From contig CM121341.1 in the NCBI GenBank assembly GCA_051530055.1, positions 10,540,001-10,604,000 on the forward strand: a stretch of 64,000 nt of DNA. Reading direction: 5' to 3'. Numbering within the stretch: the first letter of the stretch is position 1; the number at the start of each line of letters is the position of its first letter. The notes under the pieces were generated by a model. That model had not been told where the DNA came from. It did not search any database and was given only the letters and a program-made list of their open reading frames with translations. Below are positions 22,491 through 31,789 of this stretch, in pieces. The position numbers were made by a program, and so were the translations under genes. The stretch comes from Neoechinorhynchus agilis. Lineage: Eukaryota; Acanthocephala.

Positions 22491-22945
22491 TGCTTGACTA
22501 TAGACCTCGTTCGACAGTTTGAGTATTTTAAATTTTCTCGAGACAAGCTTTCATCGTTTCTTGTATTTTTGCCAGCTTTTTCTTGTGTCTAAAAAGGGTG
22601 GTAATCGCAGTTTATACCTTGAATTTTGAATAAAAAGGGTGTTCTTGATCATGAACAGAGCCTCGCGTAAGGATAATTCATTAACTCGTTCGCATAGCAC
22701 CGAAAGTTGCGGCTGAAGATTGGCAATGTCTGCTTCCAGATTAGAGTGGAACATAAAGCTTCTAAAAGCTCAACTGATCAAAAGTGATCAACTTAATCCC
22801 TGTGTCCATGTTGTGAAAATCTTTCACAATAGTTTATTTACGTTCATCACTTTTCATCGTCTCCTTCACGAGTGTCTCCAAATCGCGCAGTACTACAGAG
22901 AGGTTACCTCCGAGCGTGGCATCATTCAGGTACCAGCCATTAAAG
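22491..22945 (-). mobile_element. LINE B internal fragment, inserted in LINE A copy 2
   Basis: The minus strand reads NAWYLNDATLGGN (LINE B catalytic YLDD region, here YLND), then ITFDQL, then LSVLCERVNELSLREALFMI and RYKLRLPPF. These match the same order in the LINE B copies at 33 and 44.5 kb. The end at about 22491-22556 is nearly the same sequence as 50208-50280. Confidence 0.7.
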
Positions 22946-23037
22946 CTGGACTGGAGAGAGTGCGTGACGGGATTGACTGCGAGTGAGCTGCGTGTGAGAA
23001 GGCCATTGGGCCTCCATAAATTGGAAATTACAGAAGG

Positions 23038-23737
23038 ACCATGTTTGTCTGTCTCGTTTTACCCATTAGATTCGGAATAATCAACAACGCATTAGTCGAG
23101 GATTGATTGTTGCCGTTGTTGCTTCTGCTGACTTTCCTTATTCCTTTGTTACCGAGATTTCAATTCAGAAAAACCCTCGAACTTCAAAGTCAGTATATAA
23201 ATTATTTTATAACATAGGAACAATATTCCATAGGATATAAGTAAAGCACCGGGGCGAAACAAATGTTTGCCGCACCGAATCGCTTTGTACAGATATGGCG
23301 TGTCCAAAAGAAGGAATGGGCAACGATATTAAACTCGGCGTTGTCATCGTCCAGAGGCGGTATCATCTTCGAATGCTCTTTTCCGATCGAGGAAACGGTG
23401 CATTTCTGGTGAGACACGCTGGAATCCAAGGATCAATGAGAATAACTTTATGCATGTGACTTTTTATTTGTGTCATTCGTATACTAAATGCTTTCGTTCG
23501 GTCTCAATCTTAGCACCTTCTTATTATGCCCATCAGGCGGAATTCCGGACGAGACACTATGTAGAATTTATCCAACTCTGCGATACAACAGTCCTAGATT
23601 ATTTTTATGAAGATGCTCTGGTGTTCAAAAATATAGACGAGAAGTTCAGCCAGGAAGACAAACCTACAGCGAAAAAATTGAAGTTTCTGATTCTGTTACT
23701 CAATAGCCGTCTAGGTGCTTTGTTATACTTTTGTTAA
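23038..23737 (+). pseudogene. Argonaute PIWI-domain fragment, decayed
   Basis: Plus-strand frames recall the C-terminal half of an AGO-clade Argonaute, the slicer of small-RNA silencing. In order: IRFGIINNALVED (KLGGINNxLV region), LIVAVVASADFPYSFVTEIS (AVVGSMDAHPSRYxATV region), KLGVVIVQRRYHLRM (ITFIVVQKRHHTRL region), FLVRHAGIQGSMR (SHAGIQGTSRP region), and CFRSVSILAPSYYAHQAEFR (RSVSIPAPAYYAHLVAFR region). Not visible: the ADVTHP, FYRDGV and THYHVLWDD segments that carry catalytic residues, and everything N-terminal. The first blocks share a frame, and the last is shifted. It could be a retrocopy, a genomic fragment or, less likely, exons of a very diverged gene. Its left side abuts LINE B. 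Confidence 0.6.
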
Positions 23738-24338
23738 TAGAATAAATATTTTAATATATTATCAAGAAATTATGTCCTTGGAGAATTTGCTAAAGGTGTG
23801 GTTGTTACTTTATAATTTTTTCGCTTATTCGGAAGGGTTTTGATAAATAAGATATGATGAGAATTTTACTCGGTCGGTAAACTTTGCTAACTTAGACAAC
23901 ATTTCTTGTCGGACAAAAATATGAAGCTAAAACGTTGAAGTTGTCCGTTTTGCAGATTTCTGACGATTCCGATCAGTATTTCCTCGATTTTACAATTTTT
24001 GTTACTAACCACAGAACTTAAGGTTCCAAAAAACCGCAAAAATATTATGCCTGAAGTTCATTCCTCGATTTTTGTCCACGCGATCACCGGAGTTATTTAA
24101 TTATATTTAAGATTAAATATTCGTTTTTTGAAGCAATGCATTGGGTTGTCTGCACTTTCAAAAGCCATCCAAAAAAGATACTAATTATCCTTTTAATGTG
24201 GAGGACTGAATTGGAAAACAAAGACGAATCGGTGCCAAAGTAATGTAAAATACACCAAGCAAAACTTTGCTTTTGACAAGCAAATCGAAGCGTTGATCAC
24301 CAATCAAATTGTAAATCTGCGCAATCAGTGTAGAATTG
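23738..24338. other. no recognisable gene
   Basis: AT-rich sequence upstream of the next ORF. Possible promoter or 5' UTR. Confidence 0.4.
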
Positions 24339-25794
24339 ATGTTGCTCAAATTATTATACCTGAGTGAAGACATTGTTCTTGAATATCCTGAATCTAAACT
24401 TCAAAACTCGACTCTCATACAATTCAATCAAATTCCACATAACAATGTTAAGGGAAAAAGCATGGTGGAACTTTGCGCCGATCTCCGAAATATGATCAGT
24501 TGCCAATTGGATGTTCGTGCGCACTAATATCGGAGAATTTATGCGGCAACCAATGACGGCCAAGAAAATTCACGAATTACGCATTTTGGAAATAATTGAT
24601 GAAAACGGACGAAAAATGGAGCGAAGAGAATATTCTTTCCTTGAAAAAATCAAGTATAGATTACAGGTAATTCTCAAACTTGATGATAAGACATCGAAAA
24701 TGGCCACTAAGATCGAAGCGCAAAAGATGACATTAGGACCCGAGAAACGAGCGAACGACGAGACCCAAGAATACACGACGAAAAAAGCAAAGCTGTTAAA
24801 AAGATTGCCTAAAATAATTTTTAAGCCGACGATGCCTTCCAATCTCTCTAAAACGGATGAAGCTTCCGAAAGTGAAGTGGATGCCTCTTCGCAAATCAAC
24901 GGTGAAGTTGAACAAAAAGCACCAACCGAATCCGGCAAAACTGCCGTTTATATGGGCGAAGGGCGTTGGATTGAACGATACTCTACGGCTGTTTCAGGTT
25001 CACTAAAGTCCCTGCGTAAAAGACTGCATTGCGGATTGAGCGAACAGTTTGCCGTGACCAACACTGCGTGGGTCCGTCAAATCCTTGCGAAGATTATCTT
25101 AAGAAATACAACTAAAGCTGAAATTGAAGAATCTGGGATTGTAGAAGTTATAGAAAAAATGGCCAAAAATGAAAGTGATGAAGCCACAAGTAAAATTATT
25201 AAAGAAGTCCTGATAAAACTAAAGCAATTGTGCCGAAAAGCAGAAAAGAAAAAGGAATGCGATTTTACTAAAGATGCGACCAAATCTCGAAAGCGGAAAT
25301 TAATTCATCCAGATGATTTCTTTGTCCGAGAAGCAAAAGTACATTCAGAAAAGAAGCTGCGGTCAACAAATGATAAAAGTTCTTCGAACAAAAGAACTAA
25401 GAAATCTAGAGAAAAGATTGAAGTGAATGCAGAAATGAGCATGGAGCAACTCTGCGCCGTGCTGCGGAGAAACCTCGAGGAAGATTCGACGGTAAAGAAC
25501 CAAGCGCTGGCAATACGAATATTTAAAGCCATGGCCCAGAAAAACATCACGCAAGATGATATCCGGGATAATCAGCTTGGAAAACTTCTTCACGATGTTA
25601 AATTCAACATTAATAACGGACGCCATAGTAACCGAATCGATAAAATTACAATTAAAATGAGGGCTGCATTTCCGATGCGTGGGCGGAATTCCGTAGCGAT
25701 GATGGCTACTGCGAGTTGTAGCTCGCGGACGGACCCGCGGAAACGATCGGCTCCTGTGGACGAGGAAATCGACAGGAAAATGAAGGCTCCTTAG
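24339..25794 (+). CDS. basic protein with three diverged helical repeats (TFIIS-N-like?), frame break near the start
   Basis: The main frame runs 24511-25794 (427 codons). An upstream ATG frame, 24339-24527, overlaps it and leads into it with a +1 shift. Reading across the shift gives three related ~75-residue units. R1 starts SMVELCADLRN (about 24460). R2 starts SLKSLRKRLHCGLSEQF (about 24995). R3 starts SMEQLCAVLRRNLEED (about 25435). Each continues with a middle helix, an IT/xDI turn (NITQDDIRDNQLGKLLHD in R3), and a closing I-x-x-I-x-x-R/K helix. Linkers are Lys/Glu/Ser-rich with nuclear-localisation-like runs (RKRKL, NKRTKKSREK). The pattern recalls the TFIIS N-terminal/LW helical bundle in transcription regulators, but this is inference. 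An intron, a real frameshift or an assembly error could explain the break. Confidence 0.5.
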
Positions 25795-26628
25795 ACATTG
25801 AATGTAGAGAATTAAATAAAATTAAGAGCCTTCATCAGTAAAGGCGTCGGGGGAAGATCTTTGCAATTTTTAGATTTAAAATTGACCGAATAAATGTGAA
25901 ATCATTGGAACGAAATTATTTTTGAATTCGAGAAAAAAATAACAGAACGAATATTTCTTAGTGGTTTAAGGACGGAAATCTGAGCAAAATTGATTCTATT
26001 TTACATTTTTGAGATTGCCAAGAACAATAAATTCTTGTACATTAAATGACTGCTCAGTTCATGTTTATTGATCAGCGATTTTTTAGTTGTATTGTAATCA
26101 TTGAAGACTACCATTCGTTAGCACGGTAAAAATAAAAATATTTAGGGTTTTTTGCCTATTCCAAATGTTTGGAGCTCACTGATGATGAAGATTGTAAAAC
26201 TAACCACCGCTGCAAAAATATTGCAATATTTATGATGTTATTAACAAATAAGAAATTTGCTGCTTAAACGAATCAACAAATTTCGTTGTATCTACGATCT
26301 TGAAAAATGCTCTAATCAAGAACCCATCGAAAATGTTTATCGCTCTGCTGTCGAAACAAAGGTTCTGTTTTCCATATTTCTTAGGTCGTCGACTTTTGTT
26401 CAAAAGTTTAAATTTTCGTTCAATTTTATGACCTGAGCGTTTTCCGATGCCCTTCGTCGACTGTTATTATGATTCCTTTTCGAATTTCCTTTACTATCTA
26501 CGGCTAAAAAATTTTTTATCTTCGATTATTTTGACCCCGTTTTGACTGTTTCCCTTCGTCCGTTCGTTTGGATTTCTTAATTAAATTAATATCCACGCCT
26601 TATTTACGACTTCGTCTTCGTTCGTTAA
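25795..26628. other. no recognisable gene
   Basis: AT-rich sequence. An AATAAA-like signal lies shortly after 25794. Nothing was recognised up to the AsnRS-tail repeat. Confidence 0.45.
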
Positions 26629-26743
26629 TGCAAATAGGAACAGAATCCAAAATTTCGAACCGTTTACCGTTTTAATTTAATGAATCTAATGTTTATTATT
26701 CGGAGCAATTCTAACTGATCATGGAGCACGGCGGTTCTTGGAG
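26629..26743 (-). repeat. orphan copy of the asparaginyl-tRNA synthetase 3' end
   Basis: About 115 bp nearly identical to 28393-28514 and 38612-38733, covering the 3' flank and the last ~10 codons of AsnRS (PRTAG... side). It differs by one substitution and a 7-bp gap inside the last codons. It lies immediately left of the LINE copy at 26744, so the LINE is flanked by the same ~115-bp sequence in direct orientation. The copy at 36.96 kb lacks this arrangement on its left. Confidence 0.85.
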
Positions 26744-28392
26744 GTAGGGTTTAGAGGCATTCTGATTGTTTGTTAAAAATCCTGCATAGACATTCGGTGA
26801 GAGGGGGAAAGTCAGTTGTGCAAATTTTAGATGCTCTTTTATGAAGGATTTCAAGACGACGGAATTGAAATTTGGGCAGCTTGCAAAAGATGGGATAACC
26901 GTAGGTGAGGGAGGGTAAAATAATGCTGAAGCAAAATTTGGAGAGATTGGCTAAAGAGATTCCTAAATGTCGGAGGCGTTTAAGGAGATAAATTCTAAAG
27001 GTGTTGCGTTTGCGGGAAAGTGTAATGTGCGAGTGCCATTTCAGATTTGATTGAAATTGGAGACCCCGAATTCGGAGTAAGGTGATTCGTCGGAAGTCAT
27101 TTGCAAGATCAGAGTACGAAAATTGGTTTGCAGGAGAGTGAGGGGATCAACTCGAAGAATTTAGAGAAGTTCAGATAGCGTTTGTCATTTGTGCCGAAAT
27201 CTTCGATGTTGATTATTTCGTTAGAGATTAAGGAGAGGAAGAGGTGGGATAGTGACTGATTGATGAGGGTGAGATTGTAAGCATAAAAGAAAAGCTTAGA
27301 GTGAGACGAGAGAGGTTTAAGTTCGTTTAGGAAAATATTCAAAAGAAGAGGTGACAAGACGGCACCTTGAGGTACACCATTGGTGAGGGATAGGTTGATC
27401 GAGGCATTAACCTGGCAGTTAATCGATTGTTGGCGATTGTGAAGATAAGAAGTTAACAAGTGGATCTGCCGCCCATTTGGACCGAAGGTGTAACAGGCCT
27501 GGAGGAGTAGTGAGTGGTCTACGGAGTCAAATGCTTTCGATAAGTCCAGTGTAATGAGATGATGTTGCGTAGGAGGGTATAATAAATGCAAATTAGGGCA
27601 TCCGCTGCCGAAAATTTGGGTCAAAAGCCGAATTGCAAGGGCAATTGTTTTTGTTGAGAAGTGGAAAAAGGGAGTTTTAAAACATATTTCGATTATTATT
27701 AAAAGAGCTGGCAGAATGGATATTGAACCGAATGAATGGGTGGAAATCGGATGTCCATTTTTGGAAGATTTACTTTATCAGGACGAAACTAAGGAGAGTT
27801 TTGGAGTTGACAGAAGTGTCAATTGTGGGAGTGACAATGGTTGTACTTTGAGTTTGAGCATTGGTTTTGACTTATGGAGTCTAGAAAATGTCTCATTTAA
27901 GAAGATAACGAATTTGAGAAAAGGGATCAGATTTGCGTAAAAAAAAGAGTCCTTGACTGATCGACGCACTGTTAAATTGTCACCTGAACGTATTTTGGAG
28001 GAAAAAGCATCTTGAGGAAGTGCTTGATGGCGATGGGCCGTAGATGTTTAATCGTGCAGGAGTTTCAATATGGAGGAATCCACGGCGGGTCATGGTTTTA
28101 TATTCTAATGAAGTTCTTGGGTATTGCAAAACTTGAAGAATATTTTATGATTGAGGTTGGGGAAGATATGGCCAACGAAGGTATTTGTGTTACCGGGGGG
28201 ATGGTGAGAAGCATAAAATTGTATATGATCTCGTTTATCCCAGACGAGTAAGCGAGGTGATTTTTGACGCTCAGCTGGGATGAAGAAAAGTAGAAGAGTG
28301 GTTAGAATTCGCGGGCGGAGCCAGTCTGGAGCCGGGTGAATATTTGGAGGTGGAAAAGACCGTCAAAGTATTCATTTAAAAGGATTATAATT
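26744..28392 (-). mobile_element. CR1-like LINE, family A copy 3
   Basis: A minus-strand family A element. The RT frame 27109-27624 shows LSKAFDSVDHSLLLQAC, NGVPQGAVLSPLLLNIFLNE and a degenerate catalytic box (YAYN instead of YADD). The C-terminal region (about 26744-27060) matches RLRHLGISLANL. The upstream part (27.65-28.39 kb) reads VWDK and NHDPPW-like family A sequence with breaks. It is 5' truncated at 28392 and also lacks ~300 bp of 3' end compared with the copy at 36.66-38.6 kb. Inserted ~90 bp downstream of the AsnRS stop codon. Confidence 0.8.
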
Positions 28393-28482
28393 TGCAAATA
28401 GGAACAGAATCTAAAATTTCGAACCGTTTACCGTTTTAATTTAATGAATCTAATGTTTATTATTCGGAGCAATTCTAACTGA

Positions 28483-30645
28483 TCATGGAGCACACCGTCC
28501 GGCGGTTCTTGGATAAAGGCAGACGTCTCGAATGTGGTACCGGTTAAGCAACCAAACCAAATACCTTTCAAGTCCTAAGCCATATCCACCATGTGGAAAA
28601 TCTCCATACTTTCTTTGATCCAAATACCAATAATAAGGCTCAGGGTTTATCGCGTTTCTTTCAAATGCATCTTCTAATTCTTGATAACCGTTCATACGCA
28701 TTGATCCTCCAACAACCTCGCCAACATTTGGTAAAAGCACATCTACACTTTCAGTTAACCTCGGATCCTCCGAATCTTTCCTCATATAAAACGCCTTGAG
28801 TTCAGCTGGGAATCGGCATAAAAGAATGGGACAACCAATCTTGTCCGTCATGGCTCGTTCTGGGGCTTCGGGAATGTCATCACCAAAACGAAACTCGCGT
28901 TCTTCGCCATCTTCCAGACGATTCTTTATTCCATTTTGATTTAGATATTCAATAGCGTCAGAGTAGTTTAGACGCATAAAAGGACGCTTAGGAACTTCAA
29001 ATCCAGGATTAAGATCATTAAGTAGTTGCTTGCCTTCTGGGTGCTTTGTAACCCTTTCAGCTAATGATGCCGTTCTCTGGCGATAAATAGTTTAATTTAC
29101 CAACTACATTTTTTCGGAATATCGACCTGGTCAAGTAAAGACGGTAGTCTTTTCGCACAACTTTACCGAACAAAAGCAAGGAAACGAAAACAATTATTGA
29201 CTACTAAACAACTTTGAGCTAAAACAAAGCGGTAAATATAATATTAAGATTAGTAGTGAGGAGTCCTAAACGATTTTCTAACCGATTGTTCGTTCTTCGT
29301 CGATTATCTTTTTTGTAGAGCAAAATTTTAGACAAAAGAACCGAAGACTACAAGAGCATCTAAAGAAACAAATTCATCCTATGAGAATGGATTACGTCGC
29401 TTTTGAAGACTTCAAATTTAAAAGATTCTACCTAAGCTTTCTACACGAAACATTCAAAAGGAGAACATTAGCATTCTCTATCGAAATTAATTGCATGCAA
29501 ATAAATTAAAAGTTCCATCTTAAACCAAAAACCCTGAAAAGAGAATAGCATACCTCTACATCAACAATTAGATCTTCGATATCATCAAGAAGCTGACTAA
29601 AATCAATAAACGGGATTTCTCCTTCGACATGAAAGTACTCTGACAAATGTCGCCTCGTCCTTGCATTTTCCGCTCTGTAAGAAGAAATAATACAAAAAGT
29701 CCTTCCAACTGCCGGACAAACGGTCTCAAGATACAACTGACTGGATTGCGTTAAATACGCATTGGACCCGTAGTAATTGAGATTGAACAGAGTTGCACCC
29801 CCTTCTACTTGTGTTTGAACCAAAGTCGGAGGAAAGACTTCGCAATACTTGCGATCAAAGTAATGATCCCTAAAGCATTGAGTGACAATGGAACGCATCC
29901 TTAAGATCTTCGAAGTGTTTTCTCCTCTGATCACTAAATGCCTCAAATCGAGAAGTGTATCAGGATTCGCTTCAACATTAAGAACGGAATCAATTCCACC
30001 AGCAGGAGCCATACCCAATATTTCCAAATGGCGAACTTTCAACTCTCGTCCGCCTTCGACTGCAGTTTTTCCATCAGGAAGTTTGACAATCTGTCCAAAC
30101 AACAAAGCACTGGATTCGGTAGAGATTTCATTAGCGTATTCGGCAAGTTCGTCTTGCAGAACACACTGTAGAAAACCAGTTCCGTCTCTCAATATGAGAA
30201 ATGTAAGCTTTTTCGATTGTTGGCGTAACCTATGAACCCACCCATAGACCTTAACCATCGAAAGGTCAGAAGAGTTGTGGATTTCACGAATCAGAACTGC
30301 CTTTGTTTTGCTCATTTCAGCCTGATCTTCGTCCTTTGGGCTATAAGTGACAGAAGACTTTGGCATTGCTTTAGCCACTAGTGTACTAGTCTTTTGTTTT
30401 CGTTTATACTGTTCATGAATAGCAGACCATTTTTTGAATCGGCTCTTGGTTATTGGCTCAAACCCAACGCTCGCATCTTGTCTTATAAATATCGATGACA
30501 TCGGGGGAAGGGCTTTTGTGGTACGAAAGGCAGCATCGAATGAAAAATACGGACTTTCTATAGTGCCATCACCTTCGTTACCACTATCTGGGTTAAGACA
30601 GCAAATGTAAATGGGAGCTATAGATGATCCGTTCGATGCTGACAT
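28483..30645 (-). CDS. NARS1: asparaginyl-tRNA synthetase, cytosolic, copy 1
   Basis: Class II aminoacyl-tRNA synthetase that charges tRNA-Asn. Two exons: 30645-29554 (364 codons) and 29076-28483 (197 codons plus stop). A 477-bp intron with GTATGC donor and CCAG acceptor joins them in phase 0, for 561 residues, close to the animal enzyme. The N-terminal animal NARS domain reads GDGTIESPYFSFDAA. The OB-fold anticodon domain has VYGWVHRLRQQSKKLTFLIL and GFLQCVL. The catalytic core has TQVEGGATLFNLNYYGSNAY and TQSSQLYLET. Motif 2 reads SSYRAENARTRRHLSEYFHV. Exon 2 has PKRPFMRLNYSDAI, TESVDVLLPNVGEVVGGSMR and motif 3 GYGLGLERYLVWLLNRYHIR. Both copies look intact and differ at two visible residues (Thr/Ile and Asp/Asn in exon 1). 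Confidence 0.93.
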
Positions 30646-30809
30646 CTAAAAACTTCAGACTTTGTAATTCCGAAACGTTGACAATGTAAAATGCATATAA
30701 AAAGACTAAATTTTGAGAATTATCGTTTAGAAATCGATAGGAAATGTTCAGCATGATCAACCAATTTAGATTTTTCAAAGGAATAAAAAATAGTCCCAAT
30801 CATCGTCGT

Positions 30810-30933
30810 TGGTTGCCTCGGATTCTAGGATCCGTCAATGTTTTCGTCTGTGTTCTTGTATGGGAGAGCAATCCAATAACGATGTTTGGCATTGGGGATT
30901 ATTCATGATGTTTACTGGATGGTCTCCTGTCTT
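30810..30933 (-). repeat. interspersed repeat C, truncated copy 2
   Basis: About 120 bp upstream of AsnRS copy 1 matching 41029-41152 and 15325-15430 (reverse). It stops where the segmental duplication ends. Confidence 0.8.
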
Positions 30934-31196
30934 GCCGAAACGCTTTTTGGTCCTGGTTCATAAATGCTTTCAATGTTTTAAAATCTAAGTTTGTTTGGGC
31001 GTTGAATTCTGTTGCTGAGTCGGATATTATAAGCGATCAGCTTCTTCATTATCATATTCGTCTGACCAAATCGATCCGTCGTACCGGGACCACCAATTGT
31101 CGTAATTTTTCCATTCAGAATGTTATTAAAACTATGCCACGAGCCAGAAACAAACTGTTCGCTTGATCCACCCAGATTCTTAATTATGTGAACAGT

Positions 31197-31352
31197 TTAA
31201 TCGTCTTTTCCGATTGCTCCAAAAGTTTTCTGACCACTTTTATATACGTTGACTGCACCGTAGAAATTCTCGTGACCACCATTGTTAAAGTTTGACATTC
31301 CCATGAATGGAGTTTGGAATGCGTTTCCGATACCAAACGATCCATCACTCAT
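31197..31352 (-). CDS. short glycine/asparagine-rich ORF, unknown
   Basis: A 51-codon ATG frame (starts MSDGSFGIGNAFQTPF, contains NFYGAVNVYKSGQKTFG). After one stop codon the same frame stays open to about 30985, with similar Gly/Asn-rich composition (KNLGGSSEQFVSGSWHSF, KITTIGGPGTTDRFG). A split or decayed small gene is possible. Family not recognised. Confidence 0.25.
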   Translation of the reverse strand: MSDGSFGIGNAFQTPFMGMSNFNNGGHENFYGAVNVYKSGQKTFGAIGKDD

Positions 31353-31789
31353 TTCTATTGCGGATGAATTAATTCAGTATTAAAGGTACAAGGAATAAAT
31401 TACTGCTTATGGCATTCATGATCATTGAAGTTTTTCACAAATGCAACAAAGTTAGTCATCTTACCGAAGCGAAGACAATTAAGTAAAGACGAGCGATTAC
31501 TTTATCGTCCTTAGGAGAGCGAGACGGGCGGATGCTAAAGCATCAGCTTGGGTAAACACCGTTATTCGAATAAACAGCCGATTCGTAAAGTTATCGGACA
31601 TTCTGATTTGTTCTGTTTTCATTAGTCGACGATGTTGCGGTCGCCTCCGATTTAAATGGATTTCAGGTGTTTTATTGACTGATGTTTTATATTTGTGAAA
31701 AACGACTAAAGAGAATCAATATTTTCATCCAAGTGATTATTTAATTTTGGTTTAACATGCAAAAAATTTTCCCGTAGTTATTCGTTTTA
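31353..31789. other. no recognisable gene
   Basis: AT-rich spacer between the short ORF and the LINE B 3' end. Confidence 0.4.

Larger units (their letters stand above)
26744..30933. repeat. segmental duplication, copy 1
   Basis: Matches 36963-41152 with only about a dozen visible differences in ~4.19 kb plus a 1-bp length change in an A-run. That suggests a recent event. It contains LINE A, the whole AsnRS gene with its intron, and ~120 bp of repeat C. The left edge abuts the orphan AsnRS tail. The right edge cuts repeat C at TCTCCTGTCTT. Confidence 0.95.

Noticed and set aside
23202-23429. Minus-strand open frame over the Argonaute fragment
   Set aside because: It is the antisense of clearly Argonaute-like plus-strand sequence.
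27716-28251. Plus-strand open frames in LINE A copy 3 (repeated at 37.9-38.5 kb)
   Set aside because: The minus strand reads LINE A family sequence there. The plus-strand frames are shadows conserved only because of the recent duplication.
28393-28514. Simple LINE target-site duplication
   Set aside because: Not accepted as the sole explanation. At ~115 bp it is very long, and the sister LINE copy has a longer 3' end without the repeat. Kept as one alternative in the findings.
29882-30235. Plus-strand open frame across AsnRS exon 1
   Set aside because: Antisense of a strongly conserved coding exon.
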